DNA of 64,000 nucleotides, from positions 620,001 through 684,000 of the forward strand of contig JAXLUR010000002.1 of assembly GCA_046329435.1 (NCBI GenBank), in the 5' to 3' direction. Below, in pieces: positions 1 through 8,850 of the stretch. Made by a program: the position numbers and the translations under genes. Every line of letters begins with the position of its first letter. Position 1 is the stretch's first letter. The notes under the pieces are model-generated. The model searched no databases and was not told where the DNA came from. It saw nothing but the letters and a program-made list of their open reading frames with translations. This stretch comes from M3007 sp046329435. GTDB lineage: Bacteria; Bacteroidota; Bacteroidia; Chitinophagales; Saprospiraceae.

Positions 1-105
1 GGTCCGTTCTTCGACCAACGGTTGTATTTTGACCGCAGGCGGAAGTTGCCAGTGTTACGCCATGTTACCAGTGTTACATCCCTGACGGGACGCAACATCG
101 GTAAT

Positions 106-1302
106 TTATTTCACCACCCCCAGCCTTTTCCCCACCGCGGTAAATGCCGCCACGGCTTTTTCCAGATGGGCCTGCTCATGTGCGGCCGACAGCTGTACCC
201 GAATACGGGCTTTGCCTTGCGGCACCACGGGGTAAAAGAACCCGATCACGTAGATGCCTTCTTCGAGCAGCTCCCGGGCAAATTGCTGGGCCAGCGGAGC
301 GTCGTACAGCATGATCGGCACGATGGGGTGCTCGCCGGGCAATATATCAAAACCGGCTGCTGTCATAGCCTGCCGGAACCACCGGGTGTTGTGTTCGAGT
401 TTGTCGCGCAGGGCAGTGGAGCCGCTCAGCAATTCAAACACCTTGATGCTGCCGCCGACGATAGAAGGCGCCACGGTATTGGAAAAGAGGTAGGGGCGTG
501 AGCGCTGACGAAGCAGATCGACGATCTCCTTGCGGGCTGCCGTAAAGCCGCCGCTGGCGCCGCCCAGCGCCTTGCCAAGGGTGCCGGTGATGATGTCGAT
601 GCGCCCCATGACGCCGCGATGCTCGTGTGTGCCGCGCCCGGTACGGCCCAGGAAACCGCTGGCATGGCATTCGTCGATGCCTACCATGGCGTCGTAGCGT
701 TCGGCCAGATCGCAGATTTTGTCGAGCTGGGCGATGGTGCCGTCCATGGAAAAAGCGCCGTCGGTGAAAACGAGCACGCGCCTTGCTCCGCCACTCCGGG
801 CTTCTTTCAGGCAGTCTTCGAGCGACTGCATGTCGTTGTGTTTGTAGCGGAAACGGCGGGCCTTGCACAAGCGAATGCCGTCGATGATGGAGGCGTGGTT
901 GAGCTCATCGCTGATGATGGCGTCTTCTTCGCCAAGCAGGGGTTCGAAAAGCCCGCCGTTGGCGTCGAAAGCGGCAGCATAGAGAATGGAATCTTCCATG
1001 CCCAGAAACTCGGCAATTTTGCCTTCCAGTTCCTTGTGAATATCCTGGGTGCCGCAGATAAACCGCACCGACGACATCCCGTAGCCGTGTGTCCGGATGG
1101 CCTCGATGGCCGCCTCGATCACCTCGGGGTGGCTCGACAGACCGAGGTAGTTGTTGGCGCAAAAATTCAATACTTCCTGTTGCGCCGTGGTATCGATCAC
1201 TGGGCCCTGCGGCGACGTAATAATGCGTTCTTCCTTATACAATCCGGCTTCACGGATGCCGGCCAATTCTTTTTCGAGTGCTGGTTCTACGTTGGTAAAC
1301 AT
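106..1302 (-). CDS. kbl: Glycine C-acetyltransferase (2-amino-3-ketobutyrate CoA ligase)
   Basis: A PLP-dependent alpha-oxoamine synthase of 398 residues, the usual family length. It converts 2-amino-3-oxobutyrate and CoA to glycine and acetyl-CoA, the second step of threonine breakdown after threonine dehydrogenase. The PLP lysine is visible as K244 in the motif TGTLGKALGGASGG, preceded by the DECHASGF-type aspartate/histidine motif (here GIDECHASGF, residues 208-217). The start MFTNVEPALEKEL matches family N-termini. No tdh gene lies in the window. A repeat-rich spacer separates it from the upstream OmpA-family gene, so it is probably transcribed alone. The assignment to kbl rather than serine palmitoyltransferase or BioF rests on overall similarity. 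Confidence 0.93.
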   Translation of the reverse strand: MFTNVEPALEKELAGIREAGLYKEERIITSPQGPVIDTTAQQEVLNFCANNYLGLSSHPEVIEAAIEAIRTHGYGMSSVRFICGTQDIHKELEGKIAEFLGMEDSILYAAAFDANGGLFEPLLGEEDAIISDELNHASIIDGIRLCKARRFRYKHNDMQSLEDCLKEARSGGARRVLVFTDGAFSMDGTIAQLDKICDLAERYDAMVGIDECHASGFLGRTGRGTHEHRGVMGRIDIITGTLGKALGGASGGFTAARKEIVDLLRQRSRPYLFSNTVAPSIVGGSIKVFELLSGSTALRDKLEHNTRWFRQAMTAAGFDILPGEHPIVPIMLYDAPLAQQFARELLEEGIYVIGFFYPVVPQGKARIRVQLSAAHEQAHLEKAVAAFTAVGKRLGVVK

Positions 1303-1337
1303 GGGCAGAAATTCAAATTTTCATGTTCAAAGTTATA

Positions 1338-1510
1338 AGTTCAAGGTTTCAGATCCGAAGTTTCAAGTTCAAGGTTTCATCTTGTATAACTTATTGTTTG
1401 TCAAAAAGTTAATTGTAGGTGTCGAGGATCGAAGCTGGCCCTGAAAACCATACGGCAAATGGTGTCTCCAACCTTGAACCTGAAACCCTGAACTTGATAC
1501 TTCGAACTTT
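1338..1510. repeat. REP-like inverted repeat cluster between kbl and the OmpA-family gene
   Basis: The motif AGTTCAAGGTTTCA occurs twice as a direct repeat (1338-1351 and 1366-1379). A complementary block at about 1471-1510 carries the inverse forms of the same words (CCTTGAACCTGAAACC, then CTGAACTTG). The two blocks can pair as a long imperfect hairpin about 90 bases apart. A related inverted pair occurs at 61256-61329, which points to a dispersed repeat family rather than a gene-specific signal. No coding capacity is seen here. Confidence 0.6.
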
Positions 1511-2693
1511 ATTTCTCCATGACCCGGACGGCGATGCGGCGGTTTTGTGCGCGGCCTTCTTCGGTGTCGTTAGGTGCGACGGGGTGTTGGGAGCCGTAGC
1601 CTTCGGGCGCAAGGCGGCCTTTTGCCACGCCCATGGTTTCAAGGGCTTTGACCGTTGCTTCGGCCCGTGCCTGCGAAAGTTTCATGTTGTCGGCTTCCTT
1701 GCCTACGTTGTCGGTGTAACCGCCAACCTTGAGTTTGAGTTTGGGAAAAGCCTGCATGATCTGGTAAATATTGGTCAGCTGATCGCGCGACTTGTCCATG
1801 TCGATCTCGGCGCTGCCGGTGCGGAAGGTGAGCCGGTCAAAATTGAACCACGTGGTTTTGTCCACCGGGTTGTTGCCTTCGATGAAAGCGATCAGCGATT
1901 GTTCGATACCGTCGGGATTGCCTTTCAGGGCAAAACCGTTCGACAGGGTTTTTTCAAAAGCCGCGGGCGGCGGCGGCACGCTGTCGGGCGCAGCAACCAC
2001 GGGTGCTCCTGGCGCCGGCATTTCAACGACCTCGGCCTGGCGGCAATTTTTCAGGTAATACATGATGCCGCCGCCGAGGCCCAGCAGCAGCAACAGCGGC
2101 CAGAGCCATTTTACGCCGCCTTCTGCAGGCGCGGATTCGGACAGCGGTCCCTGCTGCGCATCAGTCGGGTTAATCAATGCAGCAACCCCCGCAGGCAAAG
2201 CGGCGAGCAGGCTGCTTTTTTCGCTGTTGAAAAGATTGGCAAATCCCGATACGCTGAGTTGTTCGTCGCCAATACGTTTGCTCAGAAGGCCCATGACCAG
2301 CGGCCCGACCAGCCCCCAGAGCGAGGAAACGGTGGAGGCTTTGGTGCCCGAGAATGCCGCCACGGCATTGGTCAGGGCAGGAACCTTGTCGCCAAAAAGG
2401 GTGCCGAGCAGGTGGCCGGCATCGTCTTTCGGGTCGTGGTGGGCCAGGTTGCCGCTGCCCAGCAGTCCGGGCAGTTGGTCGAGCACGCCCGGGTCGAAAC
2501 CCCGGATGGCCTGAAAAACGGTGTGTAGGGTGCCCTGATCGCCGATTTTGTGGAGGATGCCGGTGAGCAGGGTGGGTGCGAGGCTGCCGGCAGCTTTGCT
2601 GATGCCGTTTTCATTTTCGCCCCAAAGTGCCGCGGCCTGATGGATCAGGTCGGCGCTGAGGTAATGTCGCACGGAGTCGAGTAAGTTGGCCAT
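1509..2693 (-). CDS. DUF937 (YidB-like) / OmpA-domain fusion membrane protein
   Basis: A 394-residue protein. Residues 1-165 are a helical DUF937/YidB-like region rich in Leu/Gly. A transmembrane segment follows at about 198-215 (WLWPLLLLLGLGGGIMYYL), then a Pro/Ala linker, and an OmpA-like peptidoglycan-binding domain at about 285-394. The OmpA signature is clear: GGYTDNVG, then LSQARAEATVKAL and AQNRRIAVRV at the end. It is likely anchored in a membrane with the OmpA domain in the periplasm, contacting peptidoglycan. The function of the DUF937 part is unknown. It is flanked by the repeat cluster downstream and tamL upstream on the same strand (45 bases apart). Confidence 0.85.
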   Translation of the reverse strand: MANLLDSVRHYLSADLIHQAAALWGENENGISKAAGSLAPTLLTGILHKIGDQGTLHTVFQAIRGFDPGVLDQLPGLLGSGNLAHHDPKDDAGHLLGTLFGDKVPALTNAVAAFSGTKASTVSSLWGLVGPLVMGLLSKRIGDEQLSVSGFANLFNSEKSSLLAALPAGVAALINPTDAQQGPLSESAPAEGGVKWLWPLLLLLGLGGGIMYYLKNCRQAEVVEMPAPGAPVVAAPDSVPPPPAAFEKTLSNGFALKGNPDGIEQSLIAFIEGNNPVDKTTWFNFDRLTFRTGSAEIDMDKSRDQLTNIYQIMQAFPKLKLKVGGYTDNVGKEADNMKLSQARAEATVKALETMGVAKGRLAPEGYGSQHPVAPNDTEEGRAQNRRIAVRVMEK

Positions 2694-2738
2694 GTCGTAT
2701 GTTGTATGTTGAGGTGAATTGAGTGCCCGAAGGTCGGG

Positions 2739-5150
2739 TTAAAACGGATAACCCACGGCGAGATTGGCATTAAAATCACGCCATTGTAATTTGGAAAAAC
2801 GGTGTGGCACCCAGTTCGAATCTGTCTGCACGGCGTACGGATACCGCAGGGGCAAACCGAAATCGAGCCGGAAGATAAAGAAACTGAAATCGGCCCTGAT
2901 GCCAAAACCGGTACCGATAGCGATGTTTTTGTACGAATTCCAGTTGAGCTGCGAATTGGGCCGGGTGTCGTCGGGGTCGAGCGACCATACGTTGCCGCCA
3001 TCGACGAAAACGGCGCCTTTGAACCACCAGAAGAAGGGGAAGCGCAACTCGCCGTTGAATTCAAACCGGAAGTCGCCCGCCTGGTAAAACGGCGGTTCCT
3101 TGGGCGCTTTGGTGTCGCGGTAGCCGCCGGGCCCGATCTCCCGCACCCGCCAGGCCCGTATGCTCGATGGGCCGCCGACAAAAAACTGCTTGACGTACGG
3201 AGCGGTTTTGGTGTCGCCAAACGGCACGATCGCGCCCGCCCCGACCCTCAGGGCACCGGACAGGCCCTTTTTGCTGAATTCCCGGGTGTACACCGCATCG
3301 AAATCGAGGCGGAAATACGAGGCAAATTCCAGTTCGGCGAGGTCCCATTTTTGTTTGCCGAAAGCCGCGCTCCAAAGCCGGTTCAGGCCCAGCATTTCAA
3401 CCCCCGACAAGTCGGTGTTGAGGCGTAAAAACCAGCGTTCGCCGTAGCGGTTGGTATTGCCAGCGTAGCTGTAATTGAACGACCGCAACAGAAAACCCGT
3501 AAACAACTGATCGCTGAAACTTAGCGAAAGGAAGGGGTTGTTCAGCGTAATTGAATCGAATTTGGGGTACAGCCGCGGCCGCAACACGTCGATACCGATA
3601 TAATTGAACGAATAAACGTGCTCTGGGTCGGTGCGGAGGTCGGCGCCGAAAGAGGCGTTGAACAGGTTGTAGGCGTAGTAGTCGATGAGTTCGAGGTAGT
3701 TGTAACTGGCGTTGATGTGCATCTGCCCCTCGCTCTTCATGCGGCGGTACAATTTGGGCGACACCAGTCCCGTGCCGCGCAGGGCCGGCCAAACGCCCAT
3801 GTAGCCGAAGTAACGCGGTATGGTCAGCTGGTTTTGAAACTTGAACTCCTGCGAAAAGATCAGCCGGTTGGGCGACGTGAAATCAAATTCCACGTTGTAG
3901 CCCAGGTTGCTCTGAATCTGTTCGGCGCCCCGCAACAAGTTGCGGTTGAAAGCGACCAGACTTGACGACACCCCGAGCAGGCGCCCCGACACCGAACTGG
4001 TAGAAGAGTTGAGGTCGATGTCGGCGCCGATGGAAAACCGTTTGTTGGGTGAAAATGAAATAGTTGCATCCAGTATTCCGGGTTTCAGCGAGTCGGGAGT
4101 GGGCTTTACCGACACAAAACGAAATACCCCCAGCGCATTGAGCTGACGCACGGTTTTTTCAAAATCTTCCTGCCGGTAGAGTGTATTGGGGCGTACGGCA
4201 ATGGCTTTCAGCAGTTGTTTGGGCCGTACGCGGAACCTGGGGTCGGAACTGGCAAAATAAATATTGTCGATCGTAGTGTCGCGCCGGATTGAGGAGTAAT
4301 CGGGCACCAGACTGGAGAACACGGCGACTTTTCCGACGCGGTAGGTTTTATGCGCCGTGTTTTCGCCGGGGGGCAAAATGGTCACGGTGACGGCTGTGCT
4401 CGTGCCCGTGCTGTCGCCGACAAATTCCACCGAATTGGGTCCGAAATAGGCATAGCCCCGATTGCGCATTTCATTGGTGATGCGGTTTTTTTCGGCCTCG
4501 AACTGCCGCCCGTCGAGTGCATTGCCGGGGTGGAGCAAGCTGCTGTTGCCGGTTTCCCAAAGTACCCGTTGCGCGCCGGTATCGCGGCTGAAAAAGGTCA
4601 CCGGGCCGATGGTGTACAGGGGGCCCAGGTCGAGGGTATAGGTCGTTTTGGCGTAGTGTTTACCCGGGAACTCGGTCTTGTACGAGCATTTGGCCTTCAA
4701 ATAGCCCCTTTGTTGCATGGTGTGGGCAAAATTGAGCGCCGTGCGCTGTGCCTGCGCGTCGTCGTAAAAAACCGGCTGTTCGGCTACCCGGCCTTTCACC
4801 CAGCGGCCGAACTTGGTGTCCTTGTTTCGGTATTTGTAAAAAAACCATAGCCGGGCACGGAACAAAAAGAGCGTTTTGGAATTGGGTTTCTGTTTGTAAA
4901 GGCCGCCCAGTTCGTACGCCAGCGGTGTTTTCTCCGAGAGGCGAAGTTTTTTTTCCGAACGCAGTTTGAGGGTGTTCTTCACCAGCAAACGTTCCCCTTT
5001 GGTATCGTCCATATACTTCGTAACGTTGCACGACGTCAGGAGCACGACGAGCAGCAAAAACAGCCCTGCGGGCAATGGCTTTGCCGCCTGCTTCTTCGAT
5101 GCTTCGGCCTTCGCGTTCCGCATGAGCATTTTATCCTGGGGAATGGACAT
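2739..5150 (-). CDS. tamL: TamL-like BamA/TamA family outer membrane lipoprotein
   Basis: An 803-residue Omp85-family protein. The N-terminus is a lipoprotein signal with lipobox LLTSC (C41), the feature that sets the Bacteroidota TamL apart from TamA. POTRA-like repeats follow (about 45-390), then a C-terminal beta-barrel with many aromatic strands, ending in ANLAVGYPF with the terminal Phe expected of a barrel inserted by BAM. The family helps assemble outer membrane proteins together with TamB, but no tamB is in the window. Met8 or Met10 are alternative starts, since the signal peptide is long. The upstream gap to the divergent methyltransferase gene is about 90 bases. Confidence 0.88.
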   Translation of the reverse strand: MSIPQDKMLMRNAKAEASKKQAAKPLPAGLFLLLVVLLTSCNVTKYMDDTKGERLLVKNTLKLRSEKKLRLSEKTPLAYELGGLYKQKPNSKTLFLFRARLWFFYKYRNKDTKFGRWVKGRVAEQPVFYDDAQAQRTALNFAHTMQQRGYLKAKCSYKTEFPGKHYAKTTYTLDLGPLYTIGPVTFFSRDTGAQRVLWETGNSSLLHPGNALDGRQFEAEKNRITNEMRNRGYAYFGPNSVEFVGDSTGTSTAVTVTILPPGENTAHKTYRVGKVAVFSSLVPDYSSIRRDTTIDNIYFASSDPRFRVRPKQLLKAIAVRPNTLYRQEDFEKTVRQLNALGVFRFVSVKPTPDSLKPGILDATISFSPNKRFSIGADIDLNSSTSSVSGRLLGVSSSLVAFNRNLLRGAEQIQSNLGYNVEFDFTSPNRLIFSQEFKFQNQLTIPRYFGYMGVWPALRGTGLVSPKLYRRMKSEGQMHINASYNYLELIDYYAYNLFNASFGADLRTDPEHVYSFNYIGIDVLRPRLYPKFDSITLNNPFLSLSFSDQLFTGFLLRSFNYSYAGNTNRYGERWFLRLNTDLSGVEMLGLNRLWSAAFGKQKWDLAELEFASYFRLDFDAVYTREFSKKGLSGALRVGAGAIVPFGDTKTAPYVKQFFVGGPSSIRAWRVREIGPGGYRDTKAPKEPPFYQAGDFRFEFNGELRFPFFWWFKGAVFVDGGNVWSLDPDDTRPNSQLNWNSYKNIAIGTGFGIRADFSFFIFRLDFGLPLRYPYAVQTDSNWVPHRFSKLQWRDFNANLAVGYPF

Positions 5151-5239
5151 AAAAGGTTGATTGTAAATTTTTTAGATCATCATCTCGACCGGGTTTGCCT
5201 GCCGGCGCCTGTGATCGATCCGGATTTCACAAGAGTCGT

Positions 5240-5998
5240 ATGTTATCTGCCAGTCAGCAAAAATTTCTGACCAGTCTGCACGTCAAAAAGTATCGGCAAA
5301 AGTATCGAAAATTCATCGTGGAGGGCGATAAACTGGTTGTGGAGCTGCTCGCGCAGCAACGCATCGGCATATCGGCTATTTACGGCCTCGAATCCTGGGC
5401 TGCCCTGCGCGCCGATTGGCTTCGCCACCATCAAACGAAGTTTGCCGCCATCCGTGATGCCGACCTGAAAAAAATTTCCACCCTCCACACGCCCAATCAG
5501 GTGTTGGCGGTAGCGGAAATGCCCGTCGAACAAGACGCCCGTCTTGCCGCGCCCGTCGCCAGGGCCTTTTACCTTGACGGCATCCAGGACCCCGGCAACA
5601 TGGGCGCCATTTTGCGCATCGCCGACTGGTTTGGCCTGACGCCCGTGTATTGTTCGCCCGACAGCGTTGACCCGTACAGCCCGAAAGTCGTGCAGTCGGG
5701 CATGGGCGCTGTGTTCCGCGTGCCGGTGTTTGAAACCACGCTCGACGCGGTGCTGGAAGCAGCGCCTGGGTTGCCGGTGCTGGGCGCCGACATGGACGGG
5801 GCCGATGTTTTTCGGACGCCGCTGCCCGAGCGCGGCCTGTTGGTGATCGGCAATGAAGGCAAGGGCATTTCACCCGCCGTCGCGGCCCGGCTCAGCGCCC
5901 GCGTGTCGATACCGCGCCCGCCGGGCGGGCAGGCGGAATCGCTCAATGCAGCAGTGGCAGCAGGCATCCTGGCTGCCGTTTGGGTAAATTCGCGGTAA
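5240..5998 (+). CDS. TrmH/SpoU-family RNA 2'-O-methyltransferase
   Basis: A 252-residue SPOUT methyltransferase that uses SAM to methylate ribose in rRNA or tRNA. The N-terminal substrate-binding domain (KKYRQKYRKFIVEG, residues 15-28) is typical. The three SpoU motifs are present: DGIQDPGNMGAILR (113-126), IGNEGKGIS (203-211) and SLNAAVAAGI (234-243), which form the knotted SAM site. I chose the ATG giving MLSASQQKFLTSL because family proteins start there; an in-frame ATG 45 bases upstream would add unrelated residues. The RNA target cannot be told from sequence. Confidence 0.92.
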   Translation: MLSASQQKFLTSLHVKKYRQKYRKFIVEGDKLVVELLAQQRIGISAIYGLESWAALRADWLRHHQTKFAAIRDADLKKISTLHTPNQVLAVAEMPVEQDARLAAPVARAFYLDGIQDPGNMGAILRIADWFGLTPVYCSPDSVDPYSPKVVQSGMGAVFRVPVFETTLDAVLEAAPGLPVLGADMDGADVFRTPLPERGLLVIGNEGKGISPAVAARLSARVSIPRPPGGQAESLNAAVAAGILAAVWVNSR

Positions 5999-6141
5999 GC
6001 CGCATTGGTCGTTTGGCAAGCCCGTTAGGTCGTTGAAATTGTCCCTTACAGGCGAATGATTCCGTGACCGAATGGCAAATTCCCCGTATTTTGTCCACAA
6101 CTTTTCAAAACAAACTCTCCAATCTTTCAACATCAAGCAAC

Positions 6142-6732
6142 ATGAACCTTGGAAAAATTCTCGGCCTCGGCGCCATTGCCCTCATCCTTATTCTGGTATT
6201 CAGCATGTGCGGTTCGTACAATACCGCCGTGGGCAAAGATGAAGCGGTGAAAAGCGCCTGGTCGCAGGTGGAAAACCAGTACCAGCGCCGTGCCGACCTG
6301 ATTCCCAACCTGGTTAATACGGTGAAAGGGTACGCTAATTTTGAACAGCAAACGCTGCAGGCCGTGATCGCAGCGCGCGCCTCGGCTACCCAGGTCAAGA
6401 TCGATGCCAACAACCTGACGCCTGAAGCCATCGCCCGCTTCGAACAGGCGCAGCAAGGCCTCTCCGGCGCACTCAGCCGCTTGCTGATGGTGACGGAAAA
6501 TTACCCCGAACTGAAAGCCAACCAGAACTTCCTCGACCTGCAAAAGCAACTGGAAGGCACTGAAAACCGCATCACCGTCGAACGCAAGAACTTCAATGAA
6601 ACGGTACAGGATTACAACTCCTTCATCCGCCGTTTCCCGACCAACGTGCTCGCCGGCATGTTCGGGTTCTCGCCCAAAGGCTACTTCCAGGCTACGCCGG
6701 GCTCCGAACGCGCACCCGAAGTGAAGTTTTAG
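6142..6732 (+). CDS. lemA: LemA family protein
   Basis: A 196-residue protein with an N-terminal transmembrane segment (about 6-23) and a long alpha-helical body typical of LemA. Family features include KDEAVKSAWSQVENQYQRR, RADLIPNLVNTVKGY and the C-terminal FNETVQDYNSFIRRFP. LemA proteins are membrane-anchored with a coiled periplasmic or extracytoplasmic domain; their molecular role is unsettled. It is followed by two TPM-domain genes, the usual lemA-TPM neighbourhood in Bacteroidota, but a strong terminator lies directly after it, so it can be transcribed separately. The start MNLGKILGLG was preferred because the residues before it do not look like a leader. Confidence 0.93.
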   Translation: MNLGKILGLGAIALILILVFSMCGSYNTAVGKDEAVKSAWSQVENQYQRRADLIPNLVNTVKGYANFEQQTLQAVIAARASATQVKIDANNLTPEAIARFEQAQQGLSGALSRLLMVTENYPELKANQNFLDLQKQLEGTENRITVERKNFNETVQDYNSFIRRFPTNVLAGMFGFSPKGYFQATPGSERAPEVKF

Positions 6733-6745
6733 GAAATGATAGTTG

Positions 6746-6794
6746 TCGGGCGAGGGCGGCAGATCAATCACCATGCCCTCGCCCGATATTTTTT
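6746..6794 (+). terminator. Rho-independent terminator after lemA
   Basis: A perfect 12-bp stem, TCGGGCGAGGGC (6746-6757) pairing with GCCCTCGCCCGA (6775-6786), is followed directly by TATTTTTT. It lies 14 bases after the lemA stop. The gap from here to the next gene (6795-6933) shows no other structure. Confidence 0.85.
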
Positions 6795-6933
6795 GACGGG
6801 TTACCTATGGAACAGGCTTTTACTCCCCTTGCTGCCGGGTTTTCAGTACAAAGGGTTTCATTTACCCCCATAAACCCCTTTTGGAACAACATCCTGCTTA
6901 AATCTTCCCGGCGCGAAGAATAAAAACATTGCC

Positions 6934-7365
6934 ATGATTTTCACCAAAGAAGAAGAAGCCGACATCCTTGAAGCCATCCAGACTGCCGAACGCAACAGTA
7001 CGGGCGAAATCAGGTTGTTCGTGGAAGATTTTTGCCTGCGCGACACGCCGGTGGAGCGAGCCGAGGAAATATTTCAGCTGTTCGGTATGTACAATACCCG
7101 GCAACGCAACGGCGTCCTCATTTATCTGGCGGAGAAATCGCGGCACTTTGCCATTTGGGGCGATGTGGGTATTCATCAGGCAGTGGGCAACAGCTTTTGG
7201 GAAGCGGAAAAACGACTGATACGCGAGCATTTGCAGCAAGGCCTGGCGGCCAAAGGCGTGTGCCTCGCCATCGAAAAGATCAGCGAACGGCTGCGCCGGC
7301 ATTTCCCGGCTGATGCCGCTGCTTCCAACGACAATGAACTTCCCGACGAGATCATCTATGGCTAA
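6934..7365 (+). CDS. TPM domain protein, short soluble form
   Basis: A 143-residue protein consisting of little more than a TPM (TLP18.3/Psb32/MOLO-1) domain: AIQTAERNSTGEIRLFVED near residues 12-30, then RNGVLIYLAEKSRHFAIWGD and GIHQAVGNSFWEAE. No signal peptide or membrane segment is visible, so it is probably cytoplasmic. TPM domains have been linked to phosphatase activity or to envelope and photosystem maintenance; its biochemical role here is not known. Its end overlaps the start of the next TPM gene by 8 bases, implying translational coupling. Confidence 0.85.
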   Translation: MIFTKEEEADILEAIQTAERNSTGEIRLFVEDFCLRDTPVERAEEIFQLFGMYNTRQRNGVLIYLAEKSRHFAIWGDVGIHQAVGNSFWEAEKRLIREHLQQGLAAKGVCLAIEKISERLRRHFPADAAASNDNELPDEIIYG

Positions 7366-8185
7366 TTTTTTCCCCGACAGGGGCCCTCAAGTAAAATTTC
7401 GCGCACTTTTTCTGGCGCTTTCTGCCTGGTGCCTGGCACTCCCGGTATTCGCGCAGCGCGACGGCAGTGTGTTCCCTGACAAGCCGGAACCTGCTGTGTA
7501 CGTCCACGACTATTCCGGCTGGCTGACGCCCGACGAACGCACCCGCCTGGAACAAAAACTCGTCCGTTACTACGACACCACCTCAACCCAGATCGTGGTC
7601 ATGATCCGGCCCGATTTGGGCGACTACGACAAGTCATCCTACGCGTTCGAACTCGGCAATCGCTGGGGCATCGGCCGTAAAAGCAAAAACAACGGGGTGG
7701 TCATGTTGATCAAATCCGAGGCGCCCGACAGGGGGATTTTCATCGCGACCGGCTATGGCGCCGAAGGTGCGCTGCCCGACATTACTGCCGGACGGATCAT
7801 ACGCAACGTGATGGCGCCGTATTTCCGGCAACAGGAATATTACCAGGGCATCGATGCCGGCACAACGGCTATCATAGAGGCGCTCAGCGGCGAATTTCAG
7901 CCTGACAGCACGGATACGCCCGAAAAATTGCCTGCCTGGGTCGGGCTGCTCATCTTTCTCCTGATTTTCTGCCTGATCATTTTTATTGCCTGGAAAGCCC
8001 GGCATTCCACCATGTACGACAACAAGGGGCCGCGCAGTCGCCGTGGCGGCGACTGGTGGGGCGGCGGCGGTGGCTGGGGCGGCGGTGGCTGGAGTGGCGG
8101 CGGTGGCGGCGGCTGGGGCGGCGGCGGCGGAGGTTCTTTTGGCGGCGGCTCCTTCGGCGGCGGCGGCGCTGGTGGCGACTGGTAA
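7358..8185 (+). CDS. TPM domain membrane protein with Gly/Trp-rich tail
   Basis: A 275-residue protein with an N-terminal signal peptide (cleavage near ALPVFAQ), a TPM domain (about 50-180; VYVHDYSGWLTPDE, NNGVVMLI, GYGAEGALPD), one transmembrane helix (about 196-215) and a C-terminal tail of about 50 residues made mostly of Gly, Trp and Ser. This is the YgcG-type architecture found next to lemA. The domain faces outside the cytoplasmic membrane and the Gly-rich tail faces in. The ATG at 7358 lies inside the previous gene and gives a normal signal peptide; an earlier in-frame ATG would not. The Gly tail is encoded by a GGC-rich repetitive tract. Confidence 0.9.
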   Translation: MANFFPDRGPQVKFRALFLALSAWCLALPVFAQRDGSVFPDKPEPAVYVHDYSGWLTPDERTRLEQKLVRYYDTTSTQIVVMIRPDLGDYDKSSYAFELGNRWGIGRKSKNNGVVMLIKSEAPDRGIFIATGYGAEGALPDITAGRIIRNVMAPYFRQQEYYQGIDAGTTAIIEALSGEFQPDSTDTPEKLPAWVGLLIFLLIFCLIIFIAWKARHSTMYDNKGPRSRRGGDWWGGGGGWGGGGWSGGGGGGWGGGGGGSFGGGSFGGGGAGGDW

Positions 8186-8245
8186 GGGCATTTTTCGCCT
8201 TTTATGTGGCCAATCGGCCTGCAAGCTGTTCTTTTGCAACCCGAT

Positions 8246-8653
8246 ATGAGTATTCAAAACGCTCCGATTTATACTGCTCCGTCCGACCTGCATGGTACGG
8301 GTGTTTTTGCGGCAGCACCCATTGCGGCAGGCGCCGTGATCGAGATCTGCCCGGTTTTGCTTTTTCCCAAAACACAACTGGAGCATATCCGCCGTACCGT
8401 TCTCGACGACTACTATTTTGATTGGGGCGACGACGAAGAATGGTATGCCGTGGCGCTGGGTTATGGCTCCCTGTACAACCATGCCTACCAGCCCAATGCC
8501 GATTATGCAATGGATTTCGAGGCAAAAACCATTGATTTTTTCGCCTTGCGCGACATAGCGCCCGGCGAGGAAATCCTGGTCAATTACAACGGCAGCGCCG
8601 ATGACAGCACGCCGGTTTGGTTTGAAGATCCTGAATTTAAACGACTGACATGA
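8246..8653 (+). CDS. Small SET domain protein
   Basis: A 135-residue stand-alone SET domain. The signatures are visible: GTGVFAAAPIAAGAVIE near the N-terminus (SET-N), LYNHAYQPNADY with the NH..PN pseudoknot motif, and the C-terminal GEEILVNYN. SET domains transfer methyl groups from SAM to protein lysines; bacterial targets are mostly unknown. The start MSIQNAPIY was chosen because the domain begins immediately after it. The last four bases overlap the xseB start, so the two are co-translated. Confidence 0.88.
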   Translation: MSIQNAPIYTAPSDLHGTGVFAAAPIAAGAVIEICPVLLFPKTQLEHIRRTVLDDYYFDWGDDEEWYAVALGYGSLYNHAYQPNADYAMDFEAKTIDFFALRDIAPGEEILVNYNGSADDSTPVWFEDPEFKRLT

Positions 8654-8850
8654 AAGCCGCTGAACCACTGAACTACGCTTCGGCCTGGGCCGAATTGCAA
8701 CAAATTCTGCAGGAAGTACAGGAAAATACGGTCGGTATCGACGAACTGGCCGGCCGGCTCGAACGCGCCGAAGCGCTTATCCGGTTTTGCCGCGAAAAAC
8801 TTCGGCATACCGAACAAGCGCTTGAGCAGCTGGAACAACAGCCCGACTAA
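8650..8850 (+). CDS. xseB: Exodeoxyribonuclease VII small subunit
   Basis: A 66-residue all-helical protein with the XseB pattern (YASAWAELQQILQEVQ, then IDELAGRLERAEALIRFCREKL), which binds the XseA large subunit. The complex degrades single-stranded DNA to oligonucleotides. The large-subunit gene xseA is not next to it, although the two are often paired. It overlaps the SET gene by four bases (ATGA) and converges with the following gene, whose stop codon overlaps its own. Confidence 0.9.
   Translation: MKAAEPLNYASAWAELQQILQEVQENTVGIDELAGRLERAEALIRFCREKLRHTEQALEQLEQQPD

Noticed and set aside
1..105. Direct repeat CCAGTGTTAC (49-58 and 68-77) at the left edge
   Set aside because: Two short copies only, with no third unit or array context; too little to call a feature.
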